NCBI GenBank assembly: GCA_964387645.1
Contig: CAYLYM010000030.1
Coordinates: 1 to 34,374, forward strand
Origin: CAYLYM01 sp964387645
Lineage (GTDB): Bacteria > Calditrichota > Calditrichia > RBG-13-44-9
Length of the DNA stretch: 34,374 nucleotides
Reading direction: 5' to 3'
Part shown: positions 24,819-32,640 of the stretch, one piece after another
Layout: each line of letters begins with the position of its first letter
Position numbering within the stretch: position 1 is the first letter of the stretch
Position numbers and translations under genes: made by a program
Notes under the pieces: model-generated
Told to the model about the DNA's origin: nothing
The model's input: the letters and a program-made list of their open reading frames with translations, nothing else
The model's database searches: none

Positions 24819-27800
24819 TTACTTCGCCCCTGATTTAAGCCCCTCGAGTAATTTAGCTACCTGGAAATCAGATTTGCGGCTTTGTTCCTGAATTTTCTGA
24901 ACAATGCGGTAGCGATTCCAGATTTGAGAACAGGCTTCCTGATCTGAAGCCGAGGTTACTACAGCATCCAAAACAGCCAAGATCAACAAGCATTCCAGCA
25001 GTTTTTGAAGGGCTCCATGATTATACCACAGTATATCTTGAAAGCGGTTCACCTGTAACCATCCCTGCCCGTTAGAATCTTCTAATATCTTATAAATCAG
25101 ATGATAAGCCACATCTTTCTGTTCATCTTCAGTCTGCCACCACAATTGATTTTTCACTAAAATTTTAAGGAGTAACAGATTTTGATAAGCCTGATCCTCA
25201 TCCATACCCAGGTCCTGAAAGGTGAGCTGGAATATCTTCCCCAACATCCACTCATCCATCCCATTATCCGAGTATTCAATAAAATTTTCCAGATCGACTA
25301 TCGCACCCAATCGATGTACAACTAACCAGCCAAGGAAGAGGTACGAGTTGGATTCTGCATCGGAAAAATAACTATTGATGGTATTCCAAACTTCCTTTAA
25401 ATCTGGCACTTTCTGGCATTTTAACTTTTCTTCCAGAACGGTCAGTTGAAGGGTTGTGGTAAGTTCCTTGTTAAACCTGTTGGCAAGATCATCAATGTGT
25501 GTGCTACTCCGGGTAAATTTTTTTAACTCAATCAATAAAGCACGATATGCCTTGTGGCAATGATTGATGAGGTCCTGATTTATGACTTGATCTGCCGTTT
25601 CAATTCTGGCAGCTTTTAATTCCTGGAAAATGTGTGCATTCACCAATTCCTCAAAAGGTTGATGGACAGGTTGAAGAAAAGTTTCGCGAAGGGCCTGATC
25701 TATATCGGGAACACCACGCCCTTCTAAAAATTCGGCAAGGTGAGCATAATGATGCCATTCGTTATCGATTACTTCTCTAAAATCAAGGAAGACCTGGTAT
25801 TTAAATGCTTGTAATTCAATATATAATCCTTTTTCGTAAATCTCCTTGCAATTGCGAATGAATTGCAATCCCGTAAGATGGTCGCGAAAAATCACCCAAT
25901 GGTTTTCATCATTGATCAGGCCAAATCCTTCTCCCAGGGTTTTCTGTTTCACAACGCGCTCATTTCCAATAGTTGAGGGCGCCGAATAGGGCACGGACAT
26001 CTTTATCCAGCCGCGAGCCTCTGCAAACTTATTGTTGTAAACTACCAGGGCACATTCATCTCCAAACCGATTGGAATAGGCAAATACATTTTCGTTTACA
26101 CTACCATCGTCCTGGTAAAAATCAAAAAATAAAAAGTTCTCTACTTCGGCAAAGAGGTAACGTCTATGCATCAGCGGGAAAATTTCACGCTCATGTCTGC
26201 GGATCAAATGTTCATCGGGCACTTCCTCCCAATAGGCTTTCTTGTATTCCATTCCATACTTTTCAGTAAATCCCTCAATCTGTCCATGACCAAACATGGG
26301 GAGCCCCGGCAGGGTTACCATCATGGTACAAACGCCAAAATATTTGTCATCCTTACCAAACTGGGCTACGGCGGTCTCTTCATCCGGATTGTTCATGAAG
26401 TTGACAAAACGCTTTAGAATTTGGGGATTGAATTCCAAGACATTCTTGATGGACTCGCGGAATTTGGCATTTTCCTCATTTTTAAGCATGTTCATAAAAG
26501 CGCTGTTGTAAACCCGGTGCATGCCCAGCGTGCGGACAAAGTAACCTTCCATCAGCCAAAAAGCTTCTGCCAACAGGAGGGTGTCCGGTGCTTCCTGGGC
26601 AACACGATCAACCACTTCCCTCCAGAATTCTTTCGGCATATGGGCGTTAAACTCTTCCCTGGTCATCCCATGTTCTGCTCGGGAAGGGATATCTCCACCG
26701 GTTCCGGGTTCAGGAAACCATAATCGTTGGTAATGTTTTTTGGTTAGTGTCATGGCCGCATCGAAACGTATGACAGAAAATTTCCTGGCAACCTTCAAAA
26801 TGGTCTGAATCACTGCCTCGCGGACTTCAGGTTTGAGATAGTTCAACTGTGCCGTGTCATTCCAGGGCATGCTGGTACCATCATTTCCGTGGTAAATATA
26901 TTTCGTCTCACCCGTCTGGAAATCCACTCTTTTAAAAACCACCGCCGCATCGGTTCGATCGTAGTAATGATCTTCTATATAAATGCCAACCCGATCATCC
27001 CAGGAAAGATTGGGTCCGTTGAACGTGTAGGAGGGAAAAGGACTGTAATCCAGACTGATGAACCACTCGGGATGTTCAATGACCCATCGAGAGTCTATTC
27101 CCATGTGATTGGGTACCATGTCTCCGCACAGACGGATACCTCGTTGCCATGCCCTGTGCTTCAGATTCTGAAAAGCCTCTTCTCCCCCTAACTCCTGAGC
27201 AACCTCGTAATCTAATAAAGAATAGGCCGAAGCCACCGCCTCGGGATTACCACATAATTGCTTGATCTTTTGCGAGGCCCGGCTTCTTTCCCATAATCCG
27301 ATAAGCCACAAACCGGTAAATCCGCGCTTTGCCAGGGTATCTAATTCTTCGTCGGGTATCTGGTCGAGGCGGGTGATGCTGCGTTTATACTTTTTTGATA
27401 ATTGATCCAACCAAACATAAGTGCTTTTCGCGATCAAAATCAATCGCGGCATCCAATCTTTGTCTGGACTAAACTTTTCGAAATCGGGTTCCCATTCACC
27501 AAATTGATGAACTTGTGTGGGTCCCGGCCCAATAAATCGGGCTTTTTCTTCCTCTTTAAGAAAATCCAGACTGCTTAATAAACGGTAATAATATTTGCCA
27601 AGTAACAACCCCCATTTTTGACGGATATAATCCAGTTGTCCGGACAGTGAATGAGGCACCGCGGTTGCCGGACTACTTAACATGTTCAGAATATTCTCAT
27701 CATCCGGACCAAATACCGGTTGCTTGTCAAAAAATTCAGGGAGACTCTGCATGATCTTATGATAAACCGATTGTCTCTCCAACTGCGAGTGATCAAATAG

Positions 27801-28289
27801 CTCCTGGAATGGAGAAAAAGCCGGATTCAAATTAGCCAGCCACAACAGGATCATCTCTTCCAGGGCAATTTCACGATTGGAAATGCCCGCACTCTTATTT
27901 CTAAGATATTCTTGTACTGTTTGCTTTCCCTGGTAAACCGGAAACGGAGGAAATAAATCTATGAACATATAGAGGGTTTCATCCACCCGGTCCTTTCCAA
28001 ATTTCTTCTCCAGCCAATCCAGGGCTTCGGTCAGTACCTCGCTTTTCTTTTCTTCTCGATAAAGTTGAAAAACATAATGCAAAATCTCATCGATCAACCC
28101 CATGGCGTTGATTTCTCCAGCCCGGACAGTTCTTTCCGGGAATTCCACCACGTTTCGCTTCTGGTTCATTTTTTGAGCCAAATGCCGAACAGCCCGGAAA
28201 TTGGGAAATACCACATTCCCGCTTAAACTAAACAGAGACTCTTCTAATTGATACTTCATCCGGGCATCTCTGGAAACATGAAATTCCAT
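24819..28289 (-). CDS. Very large GH13 (alpha-amylase superfamily) protein
   Basis: A 1156-residue protein with no signal peptide, so probably cytoplasmic. A helical N-terminal part of about 330 residues precedes a GH13 barrel. Region I is 'GDMVPNHMG' (Asp390-His395), region II 'IRFDAAMTL' with nucleophile Asp510, and region III 'LLLAEAFW' with acid Glu575. Region IV reads 'FMNNPDEE': the third carboxylate (Asp636) is kept but the usual NHD is NPD. 'LPGLPMFGHGQ' follows. After about residue 750 a long helical C-terminal part has no recognisable domain. It probably acts on an alpha-glucan or a maltose/trehalose-like sugar; the specific reaction is unknown. The ATG at 28287-28289 is chosen because homologues start near 'FHVSRDARMKYQLEESLFSL'; the TTG at 28379 is possible. 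See findings for the broken frames upstream. Confidence 0.85.
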   Translation of the reverse strand: MEFHVSRDARMKYQLEESLFSLSGNVVFPNFRAVRHLAQKMNQKRNVVEFPERTVRAGEINAMGLIDEILHYVFQLYREEKKSEVLTEALDWLEKKFGKDRVDETLYMFIDLFPPFPVYQGKQTVQEYLRNKSAGISNREIALEEMILLWLANLNPAFSPFQELFDHSQLERQSVYHKIMQSLPEFFDKQPVFGPDDENILNMLSSPATAVPHSLSGQLDYIRQKWGLLLGKYYYRLLSSLDFLKEEEKARFIGPGPTQVHQFGEWEPDFEKFSPDKDWMPRLILIAKSTYVWLDQLSKKYKRSITRLDQIPDEELDTLAKRGFTGLWLIGLWERSRASQKIKQLCGNPEAVASAYSLLDYEVAQELGGEEAFQNLKHRAWQRGIRLCGDMVPNHMGIDSRWVIEHPEWFISLDYSPFPSYTFNGPNLSWDDRVGIYIEDHYYDRTDAAVVFKRVDFQTGETKYIYHGNDGTSMPWNDTAQLNYLKPEVREAVIQTILKVARKFSVIRFDAAMTLTKKHYQRLWFPEPGTGGDIPSRAEHGMTREEFNAHMPKEFWREVVDRVAQEAPDTLLLAEAFWLMEGYFVRTLGMHRVYNSAFMNMLKNEENAKFRESIKNVLEFNPQILKRFVNFMNNPDEETAVAQFGKDDKYFGVCTMMVTLPGLPMFGHGQIEGFTEKYGMEYKKAYWEEVPDEHLIRRHEREIFPLMHRRYLFAEVENFLFFDFYQDDGSVNENVFAYSNRFGDECALVVYNNKFAEARGWIKMSVPYSAPSTIGNERVVKQKTLGEGFGLINDENHWVIFRDHLTGLQFIRNCKEIYEKGLYIELQAFKYQVFLDFREVIDNEWHHYAHLAEFLEGRGVPDIDQALRETFLQPVHQPFEELVNAHIFQELKAARIETADQVINQDLINHCHKAYRALLIELKKFTRSSTHIDDLANRFNKELTTTLQLTVLEEKLKCQKVPDLKEVWNTINSYFSDAESNSYLFLGWLVVHRLGAIVDLENFIEYSDNGMDEWMLGKIFQLTFQDLGMDEDQAYQNLLLLKILVKNQLWWQTEDEQKDVAYHLIYKILEDSNGQGWLQVNRFQDILWYNHGALQKLLECLLILAVLDAVVTSASDQEACSQIWNRYRIVQKIQEQSRKSDFQVAKLLEGLKSGAK

Positions 28290-28471
28290 AACTCGGCCAG
28301 AAAGCCGGATAATCTGGTTCGAACTTATCTTCAATTTTATCAAACATATAGTCAAACATCTGGACTGATGAAGATTCAATATGTCTTTCCCTTTTTATTA
28401 AAAAATCTTTTCTTATCTTTATTTCTGATCCTTGCTAATAAATCAATATATTTTTGGAATTTAAAAGACAT
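28228..28471 (-). other. Two short overlapping frames before the GH13 start, possibly a frame-broken N-terminal extension
   Basis: Frame A runs from an ATG at 28471 (2 nt after the recX stop) to a TGA at 28376: 31 codons beginning 'MSFKFQKYIDLLARIRNKDK'. Frame B runs from an ATG at 28359 to a TAG at 28228: 43 codons beginning 'MFDYMFDKIEDKFEPDYP', overlapping the GH13 start. One base less in the T6 run (minus strand, about 28401-28406) would join A to the B frame, and one base less near 28290 would join B to GH13. Either this is an interrupted extension, or the frames are chance. Confidence 0.25.
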
Positions 28472-28473
28472 TT

Positions 28474-29106
28474 CTAATTCATGAGATTGAATTTAAGTAA
28501 CACCTGATGAATAAGATCCCATTGGAAACCTTTGTTTCTCAAGAAATTCACCAGACGTTTTTTTAATTCTTTTCCCTGATAATGACTATGGAGCTTAATA
28601 AATTTTTCAGTTAGTGTTCGGATAATTTCGTTTTCCAATTCGGCTGGATACATTTCTTCCAGTAAAGAGTCGCAGAAATCCCGCGAAATCCCCTTCGATA
28701 AAAGTTTATGTCTCAAGAGCTCACGACTAATTAGCCGCAGACGTATTTCATTCTGGATAAATAACCTGGCAAATTGTTCATCATTTAAAAGATCGATTTT
28801 TTCCAGATCGTTTAATGCACAATGAATCACATCCAGTTGATATCCTTTTCGTCGTAATTTTTGAATCAATTCCTGCCGGCTATGAGAACGAGCTGAGAGA
28901 TAGCGCATGGCCTGATCTTTTGCTTGTTGCAAATGGTCTTCTTTAATGATTTCCAGGAATTCCTCATCGGAAAACTGTTTATTCAGAGAAATACCATATT
29001 TGAGGACTGTATCAGGCATAAATATAAATTCTTGATCGTCATCGATGGTGACGATAAACCGTTCCGGCCTTCCACGTCGCATACGCATGTTAGTAATCTT
29101 CGGCAT
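28474..29106 (-). CDS. recX: RecA regulator RecX
   Basis: A 210-residue protein built of three-helix repeats, the RecX fold. Diagnostic stretches are 'AMRYLSARSHSRQELIQKLRRKGY' (first repeat), 'DDLEKI'-like 'LNDLEKIDLLNDEQFARLFI' (second) and 'RELLRHKLLSKGIS', with a last repeat 'LVNFLRNKGFQWDLIHQVL'. RecX binds in the groove of RecA filaments and limits their growth. The ATG at 29104-29106 is used; a TTG three codons earlier is possible. It follows recA by 101 bp on the same strand, the usual order. An N-terminal domain of about 50 residues with beta character ('RFIVTIDDDQEFIFMPD') is common in this phylum-level group. Confidence 0.93.
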   Translation of the reverse strand: MPKITNMRMRRGRPERFIVTIDDDQEFIFMPDTVLKYGISLNKQFSDEEFLEIIKEDHLQQAKDQAMRYLSARSHSRQELIQKLRRKGYQLDVIHCALNDLEKIDLLNDEQFARLFIQNEIRLRLISRELLRHKLLSKGISRDFCDSLLEEMYPAELENEIIRTLTEKFIKLHSHYQGKELKKRLVNFLRNKGFQWDLIHQVLLKFNLMN

Positions 29107-29207
29107 GGTAATCAAAAGAAGAGATGTAATTCATCTTCTTTATCCCGCTGGAGAAATGCGGAATAAACTTTAAAAATTAGATAAAACTATGCCGCAATTA
29201 AAGTTGT

Positions 29208-30260
29208 TCAGATTTTCTTTCCGACCGTTTTTTTCTGGGGGTCTTGTTCAGTTTCTTCCGACGGCAACATACCCAGCTTCTGCCGCACTAATTTTTCAAT
29301 TTTTTCAGTATATTCAGGATTCTCTCTCAGAAATTTTTTCACATTTTCTCTTCCCTGTCCCATTCTTTCTTCCCCAAAAGAATACCAAGTACCACTTTTT
29401 TGCACAACATTCAACTTAGTAGCCAAATCCAGTAAATCGCCTTCTTTTGAAATACCTTCATTGTACATGATATCGAACTCACACTCCCGGAAAGGTGGAG
29501 CTAATTTATTCTTAACTACCTTTACTCGAGTCCGGTTACCTGTAGTATATTCGCCGTCTTTAATAGAAGCTATCCGTCTAATATCTAGCCGTACAGATGT
29601 ATAAAATTTTAGTGCTCTACCACCCGTGGTAGTTTCAGGATTACCAAACATTACACCGATCTTTTCGCGAAGCTGATTAATAAAGATCACCGATGTATTG
29701 GATTTGCTTACTGTGGCTGTCAATTTGCGCAGCGCCTGAGACATCAATCGTGCCTGAAGTCCGACATGTGAATCACCCATTTCGCCTTCCAGTTCAGCGC
29801 GCGGTACCAGTGCAGCAACTGAATCAATAACTACAACATCAATAGCTCCACTTCGTACAAGAGTTTCCACAATTTCCAGTGCCTGTTCACCTGTATCTGG
29901 TTGTGATACCAGTAGGTTGACCGTGTCCACACCGAGCTTTTTGGCATAGGTAGGATCCATTGCATGTTCAGCATCAACAAAGGCTGCCAAACCACCCCGT
30001 TTTTGTGCCTCGGCAATAATGTGCAGGGCAAGAGTAGTTTTTCCAGAAGATTCTGGTCCGAAAATTTCTATAATACGTCCGCGCGGCACACCACCAACAC
30101 CTAGAGCGTAATCGAGTGAAATAGAACCAGTGGGAATCACATCAACTTTTATCTTGCTGCGATCCCCTAATTTCATAATCGAACCTTTACCAAACTGCCG
30201 TTCTATCTGGGTCATTGCCAGATTTAATGCTTTTAATTTTTCGTCATTAGGATTCACCAT
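29208..30260 (-). CDS. recA: Recombinase RecA
   Basis: A 350-residue ATP-dependent strand-exchange protein of normal length. Walker A 'GPESSGKTT' (residues 68-76, Lys74), 'AFVDAEHAMDPTYAKKLG', Walker B 'VVVIDSVAALVP', 'GEMGDSHVGLQARLMSQALR' and the L2 loop 'FINQLREKIGVMFGNPETT' are intact. The C-terminus is acidic to mixed ('EETEQDPQKK'). The ATG at 30258-30260 follows an AGAGG site. A promoter (TTGCTA-17-TATAAA) with a perfect palindrome on its -10 region lies 40-68 bp upstream. It sits between thpR and recX in the common cinA-thpR-recA-recX order. Confidence 0.98.
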   Translation of the reverse strand: MVNPNDEKLKALNLAMTQIERQFGKGSIMKLGDRSKIKVDVIPTGSISLDYALGVGGVPRGRIIEIFGPESSGKTTLALHIIAEAQKRGGLAAFVDAEHAMDPTYAKKLGVDTVNLLVSQPDTGEQALEIVETLVRSGAIDVVVIDSVAALVPRAELEGEMGDSHVGLQARLMSQALRKLTATVSKSNTSVIFINQLREKIGVMFGNPETTTGGRALKFYTSVRLDIRRIASIKDGEYTTGNRTRVKVVKNKLAPPFRECEFDIMYNEGISKEGDLLDLATKLNVVQKSGTWYSFGEERMGQGRENVKKFLRENPEYTEKIEKLVRQKLGMLPSEETEQDPQKKTVGKKI

Positions 30261-30293
30261 AAATTCCTCTCAGCTTGATACTTATTTAAAATA

Positions 30294-30313
30294 CTTAAAT
30301 TTATAAATTTAAG
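30294..30313. promoter_or_regulatory. Perfect 20-bp palindrome on the recA -10 region (operator candidate)
   Basis: CTTAAATTTA (30294-30303) and TAAATTTAAG (30304-30313) are exact reverse complements with no gap. The palindrome covers the -10 box of the recA promoter, so a dimeric repressor bound here would block transcription. It differs from LexA boxes of E. coli or Bacillus type. Confidence 0.45.
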
Positions 30314-30328
30314 AAAATTGATTAGCAA
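30300..30328 (-). promoter_or_regulatory. Promoter of recA
   Basis: On the minus strand TTGCTA (30328-30323), 17 bp, TATAAA (30305-30300). The predicted start is near 30293, giving a leader of about 33 nt. recA can therefore be expressed separately from cinA-thpR upstream. Confidence 0.55.
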
Positions 30329-30363
30329 GGGAATATAACCTCAGTATTTTAAAAGAAAAATTT

Positions 30364-30933
30364 CTATTTCAAAAAATAAGTTTTTTGAACACTATAAACA
30401 GCACCTTCTGGTTTTAATTCGCTCCGCATGACATGTATTTTTTCAACGATAAATTTCATTTCAGGGAAAGCATAAGATTGAAATGATTCAACAATTTTTT
30501 CTAAATTTTTATAGTATTTTACCCGTCCAACAGTAAGATGAGGAGAAAATTTACGGTTCTCTTTAGGAAAATTTCTGGCAGTCATTGCCTCTTCAATTCT
30601 CATTTGAATATCTTTAAGTTGGTTTAAACCTTTCCCATGAACTCCCACCCATAGGACCCTCGGTCGGCGCAAGTTGGGGAAACCACCCAAACCACCTATT
30701 TCTAAAAGAAAATGATCAGGTGGATCGCTAAAAACCTCTGCCATGCCATCAAAAACCTTTTTCACATCAGCCGGAATTAAATTTCCCAGGAATTTCAAGG
30801 TCAAGTGAACGGATTCAGGCTTAATCCATTTGACTTCCCGTGAAAAAGGACTCATAGCCTGATATAATTTTCCAAACTCTGCCAGAATATTTTGCGGTAA
30901 AGGAATAGCGATGAATGTACGAATTTTTTCCAT
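30364..30933 (-). CDS. thpR: RNA 2',3'-cyclic phosphodiesterase ThpR (2H family, LigT)
   Basis: A 189-residue protein of the 2H phosphoesterase superfamily. Both HxTx motifs are present: 'VHLTLKFLG' (His43, Thr45) and 'PHLTVGRVK' (His132, Thr134), which form the two-fold active site that opens 2',3'-cyclic phosphates at RNA ends. The start 'MEKIRTFIAIPLP' and 'GGLGGFPNLRRPRVLWVGV' fit the bacterial family well. It is 13 nt after cinA and 103 bp before recA, on the same strand. Why this enzyme so often travels with cinA and recA is not known. Confidence 0.93.
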   Translation of the reverse strand: MEKIRTFIAIPLPQNILAEFGKLYQAMSPFSREVKWIKPESVHLTLKFLGNLIPADVKKVFDGMAEVFSDPPDHFLLEIGGLGGFPNLRRPRVLWVGVHGKGLNQLKDIQMRIEEAMTARNFPKENRKFSPHLTVGRVKYYKNLEKIVESFQSYAFPEMKFIVEKIHVMRSELKPEGAVYSVQKTYFLK

Positions 30934-30946
30934 GATAAATTCTCAT

Positions 30947-32191
30947 CTATTCTAATGGAAGCCCTAAAATGCAACGTCGCACCATTTCTAAAGCAGCCTG
31001 GGCAGCTCTTTGTTTGTTTATCAAGCGATCGGTGCCAAACTGGAATTTTCTGGCGAAAATACTTTTCGATGTAGCCAATCCAATATAAACCAGGCCAATC
31101 GGTTTGGTAGGTGTGGCCCCGGTTGGTCCAGCAATCCCAGTAGTTGAAACACCAATATCGGTATTAAAGCACTCTCTCACACCCTGGGCCATCTCACGGG
31201 CCACTTCAGCACTAACTGCCCCATATTCTCTAAGCGAATTTTCTTTGACACCTAAAAATTTCATTTTTGATTCGTTACTGTAAGCAACCGCTCCACCCAT
31301 GAAATAGGTAGAACTTCCTGAAACATTTGTAATTTTGTCTTGCACCAGCCCCCCCGTCAAACTCTCTGCTACTGCAATTGTTAATCCTTTATCGCACAAC
31401 AACTTACCAACTACTTCTTCTAATTCCCTGTTTTCTCTGGCGTATATGTATTCACCGATTTTTTCTTGCAATAATCTTTGGAAATTTTGAAACTTTTCTT
31501 CATCCGAGATATCTTCCCCTTTTCGTATCACGCGAATATCTACTCCAGTAAATTTGGGCAAAAAGGCGATTTCATAAGACTTGTATTTGTCTAATTTGCC
31601 TGAAATTCTTTCAAAAATGGCTGATTCGGGGATTCCAGTTGTTCGAAAAAGGTCGACTTGAATGTGACACTGCGGACATTTTTCTTTTAGAATGGGAAGC
31701 ACAGAATTTTCCATCATGACTGCCATTTCTTTGGGGACACCAGGCATCACAAAGACCAACTTTTCGCCGCGGCTGAAAATCATCCCTCTGGCGGTTCCAA
31801 TAGGATTGTCCATTAGTGGTACCCCTTCAGGAATCATAGCTTGAGTTCGGTTAATCTCGGGCATGGGAATCCCACGGCATTCGAATCGCTTACGGACATC
31901 TGCCAGAATGCTCTCGTCCAAAACAAGTTGTGATCCAAAATAATGTGAAATCACTTTTTTGGTAATGTCGTCATGAGTGGGACCGAGTCCACCGGTAACC
32001 AACACCACATCGGACCGCTGCAAAGCCTGATCAAGACTCTCTCTGATGGCCCCAGCATCGTCCCCAACTGTCACAACCCGGTGAGTCAAAATGCCAATCT
32101 CGTATAATCTCTCAGCAATGTAACTGGCATTCGTATTGACAGTTTTACCGCTTAATAATTCATTTCCTATTGAAATGATTTCCGCTCTCAT
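30947..32191 (-). CDS. cinA: CinA: competence/damage-inducible protein, NMN deamidase type
   Basis: A 414-residue two-domain protein. The N-terminal MoCF-like domain begins 'MRAEIISIGNELLSGKTVNT' and carries 'VLVTGGLGPTHDDITKK' and 'VFVMPGVPKEM'; in this family it acts as an ADP-ribose pyrophosphatase. The C-terminal PncC-like domain (from about residue 250) has 'IAVAESLTGGLVQ', 'GSSTYFMGGAVAYSN' and 'STTGIAGPTGATPTKPIG', which deamidate nicotinamide mononucleotide back to the NAD pathway. Both halves look intact. It heads the cinA-thpR-recA-recX group. A promoter candidate (32221-32249) leaves a leader of about 22 nt. Confidence 0.95.
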   Translation of the reverse strand: MRAEIISIGNELLSGKTVNTNASYIAERLYEIGILTHRVVTVGDDAGAIRESLDQALQRSDVVLVTGGLGPTHDDITKKVISHYFGSQLVLDESILADVRKRFECRGIPMPEINRTQAMIPEGVPLMDNPIGTARGMIFSRGEKLVFVMPGVPKEMAVMMENSVLPILKEKCPQCHIQVDLFRTTGIPESAIFERISGKLDKYKSYEIAFLPKFTGVDIRVIRKGEDISDEEKFQNFQRLLQEKIGEYIYARENRELEEVVGKLLCDKGLTIAVAESLTGGLVQDKITNVSGSSTYFMGGAVAYSNESKMKFLGVKENSLREYGAVSAEVAREMAQGVRECFNTDIGVSTTGIAGPTGATPTKPIGLVYIGLATSKSIFARKFQFGTDRLINKQRAAQAALEMVRRCILGLPLE

Positions 32192-32220
32192 TTTTATTAT
32201 CCATTAATCCATTTCTTAAT

Positions 32221-32249
32221 CTTATAATATAGAAATATTTATATGTAAA
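32221..32249 (-). promoter_or_regulatory. Possible promoter of cinA
   Basis: On the minus strand TTTACA (32249-32244), a 17-bp spacer and TATAAG (32226-32221), ending about 30 nt before the ATG. The region is very AT-rich, so this is moderate evidence. Confidence 0.4.
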
Positions 32250-32362
32250 TGAAAGCAAAGGTTGTTCCCTTAGCATGGTGACCTGAGAAATAAATGAATA
32301 TTTTTTGACCTCGATTTTAAAAATTTCTTTTGTTAACATTTATTTAAAAAAATTTTTATGAG

Positions 32363-32396
32363 ATTAAAACTAATTATTTATTAAAACTAATTATTT
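32363..32396. repeat. 17-bp tandem direct repeat, two copies
   Basis: ATTAAAACTAATTATTT occurs at 32363-32379 and again, without gap or mismatch, at 32380-32396. It lies in the 449-bp divergent gap between cinA and the LVIVD/Ig gene. Apart from this repeat, the two promoter candidates and the inverted repeats at 32524-32596, I see nothing else in that gap. Confidence 0.8.
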
Positions 32397-32523
32397 TTTG
32401 TTCAATTCCGATAATTGAAATTTGACTTTAATTTTATTTTAAGAAATAGGAATTTTGTTGTCTGTGAATACCTTTTAAATTAATTTTATTCCGAATTTAA
32501 ATGAATATTCCATTAGAATTATA

Positions 32524-32596
32524 ATTTGCACTGTTCTATAAATCAAGGTCTAATATCTTGATTATTATGGAATACTTTTCTATATTCAGTGCAAAT
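32524..32596 (+). promoter_or_regulatory. Promoter of the LVIVD/Ig gene bracketed by 10-bp inverted repeats
   Basis: TTGATT (32558-32563), 17 bp, TATATT (32581-32586) is a good sigma-70-like promoter 55 nt before the ATG. It lies between exact inverted repeats ATTTGCACTG (32524-32533) and CAGTGCAAAT (32587-32596), the second covering the predicted start point. A nested 7-bp pair, AATCAAG (32541-32547) and CTTGATT (32557-32563), covers the -35 box. The layout looks like operators, though the transcript side could also fold. Confidence 0.5.
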
Positions 32597-32640
32597 AAGT
32601 ACCCATGAAAGTTGAAAATAATTTAAAAATAGAGGTCCCG

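Noticed and set aside
28310..28330. A GGTTCGAA string that resembles a tRNA T-loop.
   Set aside because: No acceptor, D or anticodon stems can be drawn around it; it lies in the GH13 upstream region.
29208..32191. The cinA-thpR-recA-recX group as a novel system.
   Set aside because: This gene order is known from many bacteria; only the promoter palindrome is unusual.
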